DNA of 64,000 nucleotides, taken from the NCBI RefSeq assembly GCF_020171465.1, contig NZ_JAIUZR010000003.1:868001-932000 (forward strand). Direction: 5' to 3'. This DNA is from Lutimonas saemankumensis. Lineage in GTDB: Bacteria > Bacteroidota > Bacteroidia > Flavobacteriales > Flavobacteriaceae. Below the pieces are notes generated by a model. It was not told the DNA's origin and did no database searches. It saw only the letters and a list, made by a program, of their open reading frames with translations. The translations under genes and the position numbers were made by a program. Below, one piece after another: positions 1 through 8,527 of this stretch. How positions within the stretch are numbered: position 1 is the stretch's first letter; each line of letters begins with the position of its first letter.

Positions 1-175
1 TAATAAATTTAAATCCAAACGGGACGTTCAACCCTCTGATTCTGGCATCCCCGGAGGTTACAGGAGCTGCAATAACCTTGACAAGGATTTCATTTTCTTT
101 CGGTACCGGCTTATCGATCTCCTGAATCATGGCAACTTCAGGGGGCCCATATTTTTTTGTAATAACTGCTTTCAT
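1..175 (-). CDS. MDR (zinc-type) alcohol dehydrogenase/quinone oxidoreductase, N-terminal part
   Basis: The reverse strand opens with ATG at 175 and reads without a stop to the window edge, so only the first 58 residues are present. The peptide starts MKAVITKKYGPPEV and continues with KPVPKENEILVKVIAAPVTS and a GDARIRG segment. This is the usual start of medium-chain dehydrogenase/reductase proteins: the GroES-like fold with a 'P..nEiLVkV.aapvts.D.r.R' pattern. The cofactor-binding half lies outside the window, so the substrate and quinone versus alcohol specificity cannot be judged. It is divergent from the transporter at 276, with about 100 bases between them that must hold both promoters. 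Confidence 0.8.
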   Translation of the reverse strand, partial: MKAVITKKYGPPEVAMIQEIDKPVPKENEILVKVIAAPVTSGDARIRGLNVPFGFKFI

Positions 176-275
176 ACTCCTATGACGTCATGCCCTTGTT
201 TTTGTTACAACCAATGGTCCCTGTATTTTCATTTAAATTAGTAAATTACTCCGCCAAACCGATAGGATCCCATTT

Positions 276-2468
276 ATGAACAACGAACCTAAAACCATTA
301 AAAAATTTGGAACCTTTGGCGGGGTTTTTACGCCTACTCTGCTCACAATTCTTGGAGTCATCATGTATCTGCGTCTCGGGTGGGTTGTAGGTAATGCGGG
401 GCTTCTTGGGGCCTGGCTGATCATAATTATCTCATTTCTAATTACATTGTGTACGGCCTTGTCCATGTCTGCAATTACAACAAATATTCGTATCGGTGCC
501 GGGGGCGCTTATGCCATTGTGTCCCAGGCCCTGGGCCTTGAAGTTGGGGGAAGCCTGGGAATTCCTCGATATATTTCACAGGGATTGGCCGTTACCATGT
601 ACATTTTTGGTTTTAGAGAAGGTTGGCTTGGTATATTTCCGGAGCACAATGCTTTTTTAGTAGATATTATTGTCTTTGTCATTTTGTATACCATTGCCTA
701 TATCAGTGCGAATCTGGCCATAAAGACTCAATATTTCATTATGGCTGTTATCGTTTTATCTCTTGTTTCAATAACCATAGCGGCTTATGAAGGGTCTATG
801 ACCATTCCAACCAGCGACGCTTTAAGCTGGGGATCCTTTAAGGGATCTATGGAGAATAATTTCAGCGGCAGCAATTTCTGGATTGTTTTTGCGGTTTTTT
901 TCCCCGCGGCAACCGGTATCATGGCAGGAGCCAATATGTCCGGGGAACTGGAAAAGCCCAAACGAAGTATACCGCGAGGTACGCTGTGGGCCATAGGAGT
1001 CAGTTTTGTGATCTATATGCTTCTTGCTTTTTGGATCTCAAGAAGTGCCACTGAAGAAGAACTTTTAACCGATTATTATATTATGGTAGACAAGGCCTTT
1101 TTTGGCCCATTGGTTATCGCAGGTATCCTGGGAGCCACTTTTTCATCAGCACTGGCTTCCATAGTAGGCTCCTCGAGGATTCTTTTTGCCATGGGTGAAC
1201 ACAGGGTCCTTCCCTACTCCGGATTTCTGAGTGGCCAGAGTAAGAACGGACAACCCAGAAACGCCATGATCATAACCGGCCTTCTTATATTTCTAACCCT
1301 TTTATTAAGGAATATCAATGCTGTGGCACCTTTGGTGACACTTTTCTTTTTGATCACCTATGCCATGATCAATATTGTGGTAATTATTGAACAGAACCTG
1401 GGCCTGATCAGTTACCGGCCAATATTCAAAATACACAACTGGGTTCCATGGTTTGGGCTGTTTTCTTCTGTCTTTGCCATGTTTATTATTAATCCATCCA
1501 TCAGTTTGATCTCGATCGTTATTGTATTGATGGTATACTGGTATTTATCCAGACAAAATTTAGAGACTCCTTTTGAGGATGTTCGTTCGGGACTTTTTGT
1601 TTCTTTTGCTGAATGGGCGGCTAAACATACCTGGGGTATGAAAAAAATGCAACAACGTGCATGGAAGGCTAATCTGATTGTACCTGTCAGGGATGTCAAC
1701 GGTTTAAAGGGAAATTTTGAATTCCTGCGAAATATTGCCAAACCAAGGGGCTCGATCAAATTATTGGGAATAGAACCATTTTCAGCCTCGAGTTCCCTGG
1801 CTTCAGAACTCGAAGCAATTTCAGCAGCGTTTCGAGAAAAGGAAGTGTTTTCATCTTCATCAGTCATTCATACCGAAGAGTTTGCCAAAGGAATCAATAA
1901 CAGTAATCAGGCGCTTCAAGGAGCCTTCTTCAGGCCCAACATTGTGTTTCTAAACCTGCAGGATCATGATAATTATGAAACTGAGTTAAGACCCGTTATG
2001 AAAGAATCCATACGTTTAGAAATTGGCGTACTGCTTTATTTAGCACATCCCGCTGCTTTGTTAGGACAGCGCAATATAATTAATGTATGGGTGAGTGATA
2101 GAAGAGGTCAATGGAACTTAGGATGGGATATTGGAAATCTGGATCTTTCCATACTGGTGGCATATAAACTCAAAATGAACTGGGGAGCACGTATCAGGCT
2201 CATTACTGTGGTAAATAATCCTGATGAAGAACAAAATGCCAAAGATTTCCTGAAGACGCTGACCAGTCTAGCCCGATTGCCTCAAACGTTGACTGAGGTC
2301 TTTATTGGAGATTTTTATACAGTTATCAAAAATGCTCCAAATGCCGATCTCAACATATTTGGAATGGATGAAGATCTCAAGTTTAACTTTGTCAAGGAAA
2401 TGTCAAATAAAACGAAAAGCTCTTGCTTGTTTGTAAGAGATTCGGGACATGAAAGTATCCTGGCCTAA
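276..2468 (+). CDS. SLC12-like (cation-chloride cotransporter type) APC-superfamily permease
   Basis: The 730-residue protein has a hydrophobic N-terminal part of about 460 residues with roughly 12 membrane segments and a soluble C-terminal part of about 250 residues. That is the layout of bacterial relatives of eukaryotic K-Cl/Na-K-Cl cotransporters. The start KKFGTFGGVFTP followed by LTILGVIMYLRLGWVVGNAG is characteristic of this group, as is the FPAATGIMAGANMSGEL stretch around residue 210. The soluble tail resembles the regulatory C-terminal domain of SLC12 proteins. A paralogue at 8528-10735 shares the N-terminal signature almost residue for residue. The transported ion or solute is not evident; it could be an amino acid or a cation with chloride. 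It converges on the DUF5916 gene with only 21 bases between them. Confidence 0.85.
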   Translation: MNNEPKTIKKFGTFGGVFTPTLLTILGVIMYLRLGWVVGNAGLLGAWLIIIISFLITLCTALSMSAITTNIRIGAGGAYAIVSQALGLEVGGSLGIPRYISQGLAVTMYIFGFREGWLGIFPEHNAFLVDIIVFVILYTIAYISANLAIKTQYFIMAVIVLSLVSITIAAYEGSMTIPTSDALSWGSFKGSMENNFSGSNFWIVFAVFFPAATGIMAGANMSGELEKPKRSIPRGTLWAIGVSFVIYMLLAFWISRSATEEELLTDYYIMVDKAFFGPLVIAGILGATFSSALASIVGSSRILFAMGEHRVLPYSGFLSGQSKNGQPRNAMIITGLLIFLTLLLRNINAVAPLVTLFFLITYAMINIVVIIEQNLGLISYRPIFKIHNWVPWFGLFSSVFAMFIINPSISLISIVIVLMVYWYLSRQNLETPFEDVRSGLFVSFAEWAAKHTWGMKKMQQRAWKANLIVPVRDVNGLKGNFEFLRNIAKPRGSIKLLGIEPFSASSSLASELEAISAAFREKEVFSSSSVIHTEEFAKGINNSNQALQGAFFRPNIVFLNLQDHDNYETELRPVMKESIRLEIGVLLYLAHPAALLGQRNIINVWVSDRRGQWNLGWDIGNLDLSILVAYKLKMNWGARIRLITVVNNPDEEQNAKDFLKTLTSLARLPQTLTEVFIGDFYTVIKNAPNADLNIFGMDEDLKFNFVKEMSNKTKSSCLFVRDSGHESILA

Positions 2469-2489
2469 TATCATTCTGCCGGTTTCGAT

Positions 2490-4697
2490 TTATTTGTTGA
2501 ACCAATAGACCAGTTTTAAGGTAAGGGAATGGGTTGATTCAGAATAGGGTGGCATCAAATCATTGTAAGTATAAACAATAAACAGATCCGATGCAGGCTG
2601 ATAGCGCCATTGGAAACGAGAATTTAAATTGAAATTTTTAGATTGTTCGTTGTATTGAAAAAGTGTTGCAAAAAACAATTTATTGGTAAACGTAATATCT
2701 GCCTTTGCCCCGACGAGCCAAAAATCAGTGGTGTTCCACGGTGCCGGCATTTGAATATTGTTATAGCTGATTACGGAACTCAAACTCACATAAGGCTGAA
2801 ACCTGTATCCTAACTCATTATTAAAGCTTAACCAGGAACCGTCTTCATAATAACCTCCCACCCTTCCTCCAATGGTATAAGTAAACATACTTTGAGGTTT
2901 TGAGGAATAATTTAACCTCAGTGCATTCCAATGGTGTTGTGAGCCCGCAGGAAGTTCTGGCTTTCCCGTCCCTGTTGGGTCAAAAGGTTCCAGTAGTTCT
3001 ACATATTCATCAATAAAGGTAGCTCTAAATGAACTTCTGTTTCTAAAGTTGAGAAAATATTGAAGCAGGTTGAGATAGTCTGTATTATTCATATTCTCGT
3101 CAAAGTAATAAATACTCGTCCATTTTGGTCCGTGACTTAGAATTGGCGTGTTTTTTTTCGGATAAAATAAGTAACCCAAAAAAGGATTAAATTTGAAGTA
3201 GCCTTTTCGAGGCACAAATCCCACTTCGGCCCGAAAATCATCAGCTACATATTCTTGTTTAAATCCAAAATTCCAGTTTTGGCTTTTGTATTCAATATTG
3301 GCTGCCTGTGTAAAACCGTTGCCGTCATCATCCGGAGAGAAGGACTTAAAAACAAATGCCTTACCTGTCCATAAATTATTGTAGGAGGCCAGGTTATATT
3401 CAAATCCTATATTTCTATTATACTTGGGATATAATTCATAGTACTCATCAGATTCATCGGGATAATTGAAGGATTCTTTATTAACAAAAAGAAAACCTAT
3501 GCTGGATTGGCTAAAAACTTTTCGTTGCAGTGAGACCGTTGCGAAATTCTGACTTGGTAAACCGATGGTCTCATCATTGGCCGTTTGCATGTCCATGGCT
3601 CCGATTCGCCAGTTTTCGTCCAAATTTCCACTTAATCTTGCTCCCGCTATTATCGGCACATCCAGACCAATTCTTCTTGAAAAAAACGGCCTTATATTAG
3701 CATATCCAAAGTTTGCGAATAAATCGGCATTCTCCAGAAAGAACTGTCTCTTCTCCGGATAAAACAACTCAAATCGATCCAGATTTACAATTTGGTTATC
3801 AACTTCTACCTGTGAAAAATCGGGGTTTAGAGTCAGGTCAAGATTCAAAGATGATGTAACGGCAAATTTAACGTCCCCTCCTACTTTGGTCTCATAGTCT
3901 ATATTATTCTCGTCAAGGCTGCTTACATTGGCACTTCCCAAAACATAGGGTATCAAAGAAAAGTTGATTTTTGGTGCCGGTGGTGGTTCATCCCATACAA
4001 GAACTCCTGAATAGGCCAGAGATGCCGTGGGAAATTGTCGTGGAATTGGAGTCCAGCTCGATTTCTCACTCGATTTCAGATCTAGCCTGCTAAAATTTAT
4101 GCCCCATTCCGTTACGCCTTTTTTATACCGAATTGATTTAAATGGAACGGCCATCTCAAAGACCCATTGGCGTTCATTGCGCGTTACTTTTGAAATCCAT
4201 TTGCTGTCCCAGTTCAGGTCTACTCTGCCCCCATTATTCATGGTTCCGTCCCATTGTGCCCCTGCCGCATTGGCCCCAAAGGAAAATCCGGTGGTCTGAT
4301 TGTTGAAGGGATCCATAAAGATCAGGAAATTATCATTTTTCCCGAATTGAAAATCACGTCTGAGCGATTCTACATAATAAGGCCCGGGAGGTGTATTATA
4401 AAAGACCGCTATTAAATAAAGATGATTTTCATCATAGGCCATTCGCACTTCAGACTGCTGGGTAGCGCGACCGGTATCTGCCGGTAAAACCATGAAAAAA
4501 TCTTTGGCAACATCAGTTTCCTTCCATGCTTCTTCATCCATAACTCCGTCAATGGTTATCTCTGAAGTCGCCTTTTTTATATGTAAACGATAGTTAGCAT
4601 TCTTTTTTTGTGCCTGCAATGAGATCGAAAGGAGGCACAATAACAATAAAATGCTTCTCCCGGATAAAAATATTTTAAAACACGAAGAAAAATACAT
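2490..4697 (-). CDS. DUF5916 outer-membrane protein with N-terminal CBM9-like domain
   Basis: The 735-residue protein has a cleavable signal peptide (hydrophobic LLLLCLLSISLQAQ ending near residue 30). A carbohydrate-binding family-9-like domain follows at about residues 38-230, with the pattern ITIDGVMDEEAWKET and later AVPFKSIRYKKGVTEWGINFSR. From about residue 240 it is rich in alternating aromatic beta strands, consistent with a C-terminal beta barrel (DUF5916); the segments LNPDFSQVEVD and YPEKRQFFLENADLF are typical of that family. It ends in an aromatic strand (LVYWFNK), as outer-membrane barrels do. The family is common in Bacteroidota and its function is unknown; roles in sugar or protein binding at the surface are speculative. 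It stands alone. Confidence 0.85.
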   Translation of the reverse strand: MYFSSCFKIFLSGRSILLLLCLLSISLQAQKKNANYRLHIKKATSEITIDGVMDEEAWKETDVAKDFFMVLPADTGRATQQSEVRMAYDENHLYLIAVFYNTPPGPYYVESLRRDFQFGKNDNFLIFMDPFNNQTTGFSFGANAAGAQWDGTMNNGGRVDLNWDSKWISKVTRNERQWVFEMAVPFKSIRYKKGVTEWGINFSRLDLKSSEKSSWTPIPRQFPTASLAYSGVLVWDEPPPAPKINFSLIPYVLGSANVSSLDENNIDYETKVGGDVKFAVTSSLNLDLTLNPDFSQVEVDNQIVNLDRFELFYPEKRQFFLENADLFANFGYANIRPFFSRRIGLDVPIIAGARLSGNLDENWRIGAMDMQTANDETIGLPSQNFATVSLQRKVFSQSSIGFLFVNKESFNYPDESDEYYELYPKYNRNIGFEYNLASYNNLWTGKAFVFKSFSPDDDGNGFTQAANIEYKSQNWNFGFKQEYVADDFRAEVGFVPRKGYFKFNPFLGYLFYPKKNTPILSHGPKWTSIYYFDENMNNTDYLNLLQYFLNFRNRSSFRATFIDEYVELLEPFDPTGTGKPELPAGSQHHWNALRLNYSSKPQSMFTYTIGGRVGGYYEDGSWLSFNNELGYRFQPYVSLSSVISYNNIQMPAPWNTTDFWLVGAKADITFTNKLFFATLFQYNEQSKNFNLNSRFQWRYQPASDLFIVYTYNDLMPPYSESTHSLTLKLVYWFNK

Positions 4698-4817
4698 GAA
4701 TCATCTTATAGATTTCGCCCTAAATATAGACATGTTCACAGTAGATATTTATGACATATGTAAGTTTTTAAAAAAAGATTCTTGTATTGTATAATACTCA
4801 GTTTTCTGAGCTACCTC

Positions 4818-6080
4818 CTATTCCAGGTAAACCGGATCAAGGTCTTGAGTAACCTTTTTGACAAGCCTACCCACAGTAAGTCCCTGTACCAAAATCGAGA
4901 ATACCACAACAATATAGGTCATAACTAAAAAAAGATCCCGGTTCATATCTTGAGTGAGTCCGAGCGCCAGAGCTATCGATATGCCTCCTCGAAGCCCTCC
5001 CCAGGTCATGATCAGATTGGTTCTTGGTACAAAGTTCAATTTCTTTTCAAAGAATTTAACCGGAAGGATAAGTGAAAGATACCTGCAGACGAGTACTACA
5101 GGAACTGCTATCAAACCGGCTACAAGGTAACTGGTTTCAAATGACAGCACCAACATCTCCATTCCGATTAAAACAAACAATATGGTATTCAATAAGATAT
5201 CGATCAGCTCCCAGAATTTATCTACGTAATTTTCGGTTATTTTTGACATAGCAGAATTTCTTACGGTATCATTACCCACGATCAGACCTGCCGTAACCAT
5301 CGCTAATGGTGCCGAAAAATGTAATTTATGTGCAATTAAAGTTCCAGCCATTACTGTGGCCAAGGTTATAATGACTTCAATATCGTAATCGTCTATGGAT
5401 TTCATAAGTCTGAATGTGATCCACCCCAGTAAAAATCCTAACAGAACGCCACCGATTACCTCCTGGCTGAACAATTTTATCACATCCATGGCTTCAACAT
5501 GATCACCTCCCAACTGAGCAATTTTAAAAATGGTCAAGAATACAACTACACCGACTCCATCATTGAACAAAGATTCCCCCACGATTTTAGTCTCCAGTTT
5601 TTTAGGTGCGCCGGCCTGTTTCAAAATACTTAAAACCGCAATTGGATCGGTTGGAGAAATCAAGGCCCCAAAAAGCAGGCAATAAACCAGTTTCACCTCC
5701 ATACCCAAAACAGGCAACAGACAGTAAATGGCAAAACCAACTAAAAATGTTGAAAACAAAACTCCCAGTGTTGAAAACACAAGTACCGGCCATTTCTGAA
5801 CCTTAAGCTGATTGAAATTTGTATGGAGTGCACCGGCAAAAAGAAGAAAACTCAACATAATGTCAAGCAATACCTCCTTAAAATCAATATGAGTGATTAT
5901 GTATTTTTCAGCATCAAGCAAGGTAGAATTGAAATAACTGATTCCAAAAACACCAATGGTAAAAAGAATCGTTATCAGCATTAAACCAATGGCATTGGGT
6001 AATTTTAAGAATCTAACATTAATATAACCGAAAATAGCAGAAATGGTTACCAGCACCGATATGATGAAAAAATAATCCAT
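4818..6080 (-). CDS. NhaP/CPA1-type Na+(K+)/H+ antiporter
   Basis: The 420-residue integral membrane protein has about 12-13 predicted segments. It carries the CPA1 family signatures ISPTDPIAVL (Asp145) and ESLFNDGVGVVVF (Asn173-Asp174, the ion-binding ND pair), plus the downstream GGLRGGISIALAL helix. It should exchange protons for sodium or potassium across the inner membrane. It is short, ending soon after the last helix, so it lacks the long cytosolic TrkA_C or cNMP tails of some relatives. The gene is monocistronic on the reverse strand and divergent from the TIM-barrel gene at 6187. Confidence 0.9.
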   Translation of the reverse strand: MDYFFIISVLVTISAIFGYINVRFLKLPNAIGLMLITILFTIGVFGISYFNSTLLDAEKYIITHIDFKEVLLDIMLSFLLFAGALHTNFNQLKVQKWPVLVFSTLGVLFSTFLVGFAIYCLLPVLGMEVKLVYCLLFGALISPTDPIAVLSILKQAGAPKKLETKIVGESLFNDGVGVVVFLTIFKIAQLGGDHVEAMDVIKLFSQEVIGGVLLGFLLGWITFRLMKSIDDYDIEVIITLATVMAGTLIAHKLHFSAPLAMVTAGLIVGNDTVRNSAMSKITENYVDKFWELIDILLNTILFVLIGMEMLVLSFETSYLVAGLIAVPVVLVCRYLSLILPVKFFEKKLNFVPRTNLIMTWGGLRGGISIALALGLTQDMNRDLFLVMTYIVVVFSILVQGLTVGRLVKKVTQDLDPVYLE

Positions 6081-6186
6081 GAAATAAATTTGATTGAATT
6101 TGCAAGATATGGAAAAGGATTCATTAAAAATGTTTCTTATTTTAGAGACCTGTTAGAAAAACATTACTATCCTTAAACTTTATAAA

Positions 6187-7050
6187 ATGAATCAGAATCA
6201 ACTTAGGTTATTTGCAGTTTTAATTTTCGCTCTCTTCACGATCAGTTCTTTTGCCCAGGATAAATATGGTGGCCTGGCTTTGTATACCGTTAGAAATGAC
6301 ATGGGTGCCAATGCAAAAGAAACCCTGAAAAAAGTGGCTGATATAGGATATAAGAATATCGAAGCGGCGGGATACCGCGATGGTAAATATTACAATATGT
6401 CTCCAATTGAATTTAAACAATATGTTGAAAAGCTTGGTCTTGTTCCCGTTAGCACACATCAGTCAGCTGTAACACTCGAAAATGCGGATACCATGTTTGC
6501 AGACGCCAAAGCTGCAGGATTTGAATATTTTGTTGTTCCCATTCCGCCTATGGGTTTGTTTCAGAAGGATCCTGAAACTCAATCCATGGGTATGAAAGGA
6601 GGTGCCGAAAACCTGTCAAAAATCCTGGCTGAGCTGGGTAAAAAATGCCATAAGGCAGGGCTTAAACTGTTGTACCACAATCATGATTTTGAATTTATGA
6701 AGGACAAAGACGGGGTAGTGACCATTGATTACTTACTTGAAAACAGTGACCCAAAATATGTCAATTTTCAAATGGATCTGTATTGGGTAACCAAAGCGGG
6801 TGCAGATCCATTAGCTTATTTTGAAAAATATCCTGGCAGATTCAAATTATGGCATGTAAAGGATATGGATGAACAGGGAAGATTTGCTCCGGTTGGTAAG
6901 GGCACCATTGATTTCAGCAGAATATTGAAGGAAAAAGACCTTTCAGGAATGCAATATTATTTTGTAGAACAAGACAGGACCTTTAAAATGAAACCCATTG
7001 AGGCGATACAGACAAGCCATATTGCACTAAAAGAAATTGGATTTAAGTAA
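6187..7050 (+). CDS. Secreted sugar phosphate isomerase/epimerase-like TIM-barrel protein
   Basis: The 287-residue protein has a signal peptide (hydrophobic core ending SSFAQ at about residue 23), then a xylose-isomerase-like TIM barrel. Recognisable barrel elements are GLALYTVRNDM, the YKNIEAAGY strand, LLYHNHDFEF (putative metal ligands His/Asp) and FKLWHVKDMDEQGRF (His and Asp near the active site). Export to the periplasm is common for such enzymes in Bacteroidota, where they act on sugars released at the cell surface. The substrate is unknown. No partner gene is adjacent; the next gene converges from 7074. Confidence 0.85.
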   Translation: MNQNQLRLFAVLIFALFTISSFAQDKYGGLALYTVRNDMGANAKETLKKVADIGYKNIEAAGYRDGKYYNMSPIEFKQYVEKLGLVPVSTHQSAVTLENADTMFADAKAAGFEYFVVPIPPMGLFQKDPETQSMGMKGGAENLSKILAELGKKCHKAGLKLLYHNHDFEFMKDKDGVVTIDYLLENSDPKYVNFQMDLYWVTKAGADPLAYFEKYPGRFKLWHVKDMDEQGRFAPVGKGTIDFSRILKEKDLSGMQYYFVEQDRTFKMKPIEAIQTSHIALKEIGFK

Positions 7051-7073
7051 ATCAATTTGGGCCAATTTCCTCA

Positions 7074-7778
7074 TCAATTGCCTATTTCCTCATCAATTAA
7101 GGTTTTTAGATTTTCAATCTGGTTTAAAATTTTTTGATAGACCTCGTCCTTCTCGATCATGATTTGGATAAGCATAGAAAACAGGTTTTGAAACTCATAG
7201 GTAAAAACGGCTTCCGGCTTCATTAATTCTCCTGTTGAAAATTTCAGAACGGGATTAATGGTTGTGACAACATGATTGATCATGGCATCATAATGAATGG
7301 ATTCCATTCTGTTGACGTATATATAATATTCTTCCAATTCTCGTATACCATTTACGATACCATGGTTTCTCAGAATTTTAATCTCTCCGCTATTGACCAT
7401 TGTTTCATAAATATTTCCTTGCCTGTCAAAATCTGAATACTGGGTCATATTTCGAATAATGATGCCCAGGGTATCCAATTTACTATTATCGTTGGAATCT
7501 ATCATATCATAGGCATAACGAAATTCCTTCATAAAACCCTTGTTGAATCCCATCTGTGACTGAATTAATTCCTGATCATCCATAATCTGTTCCCTGATAT
7601 TTTCATAGTACTGAACTTCGATTTTTCTATTAATCCTGTCTTCGTTCCAGTTATCGACTTGAAAGGCCAGACTGATCCCAATAACAACGAGCAGCACTTC
7701 GCCAACAGCGTAGGTAAAATATTTTTTGATTTCTCCCTGCCTAATTAGATTTTGTCTTAATTTCTTAAAAAAATTCAT
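7074..7778 (-). CDS. DUF6090 family membrane-anchored protein
   Basis: The protein has one membrane segment near the N-terminus within KKYFTYAVGEVLLVVIGISLAFQVDNWNEDR, followed by a mostly helical soluble domain. The YAVGE-VLVVIGI-NWNE signature identifies the DUF6090 family, frequent in flavobacteria and of unknown role. I chose the ATG at 7778 (MNFFKKLRQNL) because family members usually start about 20 residues before the membrane segment. Upstream in-frame options are an ATG at 7802 and a TTG at 7817. The mature part has many acidic and charged residues and no catalytic motif that I recognise. Confidence 0.75.
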   Translation of the reverse strand: MNFFKKLRQNLIRQGEIKKYFTYAVGEVLLVVIGISLAFQVDNWNEDRINRKIEVQYYENIREQIMDDQELIQSQMGFNKGFMKEFRYAYDMIDSNDNSKLDTLGIIIRNMTQYSDFDRQGNIYETMVNSGEIKILRNHGIVNGIRELEEYYIYVNRMESIHYDAMINHVVTTINPVLKFSTGELMKPEAVFTYEFQNLFSMLIQIMIEKDEVYQKILNQIENLKTLIDEEIGN

Positions 7779-7943
7779 TTCATCTGATTCGATATTGAAC
7801 ATCTTTGAAATAACCAAATGTTTCTTTCATTATGCTGAAGGTATTAATAAAATCCAAGTTTTAAAAATATCCCCATAATAATAAGATGGGTTCCCGAATT
7901 GGAAATTCCCTTTGATTGACTTATTTTTCAAAAAAAATTAGAC

Positions 7944-8465
7944 ATGACGATTTTTGTAGATATGGATGATGTGATTGCCGACACCTATGGCAAGCATATT
8001 GAAATGTATAATGATGAGTTTAATGAATTTCTTTCACTTTCAAATATTCAGAGTGGAGAGGTATGGCAGAATGTACCTGAAATGCATCAGGATAGTATAA
8101 AAAGGCATGCCCTTACCGATGGCTTTTTCAGAAATCTTGAGCCCATCAAAGACAGTATTGAAATTCTTAAAGAACTGAGCCAGAAACACGAGGTATATAT
8201 TGCTTCAGCAGCCATGCAATTTCCCAATTCACTCCGTGAAAAAAGTGACTGGCTTGATCAATATTTTCCTTTTATTACCTGGCAATACCGAATTTTATGC
8301 GGACATAAATACATGCTTCGCGGGAATCTCTTGATCGATGATCGGTCTTTGAACCTTGATAAGTTCAAAGGTGATACCCTTTTGTTTACTTCTCCTCACA
8401 ATATTCTTGAGAATAGCCATGAACGGGTAGACAGTTGGAAAGAGGTTGCCGACAAACTGCTTTAA
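7944..8465 (+). CDS. 5'(3')-deoxyribonucleotidase, NT5C type (HAD superfamily)
   Basis: The 173-residue protein is short, as expected for bacterial NT5C relatives. HAD motif I is visible at the very N-terminus (FVDMDDVIAD, nucleophile Asp6 and acid/base Asp8). Motif II lies in the YIASAAM segment, and the late LLIDDRSLNLDKF holds the motif IV aspartates that coordinate magnesium. The enzyme would dephosphorylate pyrimidine (deoxy)nucleoside monophosphates in the cytosol. It reads toward the SLC12-like gene 62 bases downstream, but nothing shows a shared function. Confidence 0.87.
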   Translation: MTIFVDMDDVIADTYGKHIEMYNDEFNEFLSLSNIQSGEVWQNVPEMHQDSIKRHALTDGFFRNLEPIKDSIEILKELSQKHEVYIASAAMQFPNSLREKSDWLDQYFPFITWQYRILCGHKYMLRGNLLIDDRSLNLDKFKGDTLLFTSPHNILENSHERVDSWKEVADKLL

Positions 8466-8527
8466 GCATACCAGATATTAAAAAAGATTGGCTATCTTGA
8501 CCCACCGACAAGAATGCTTCAGTACTA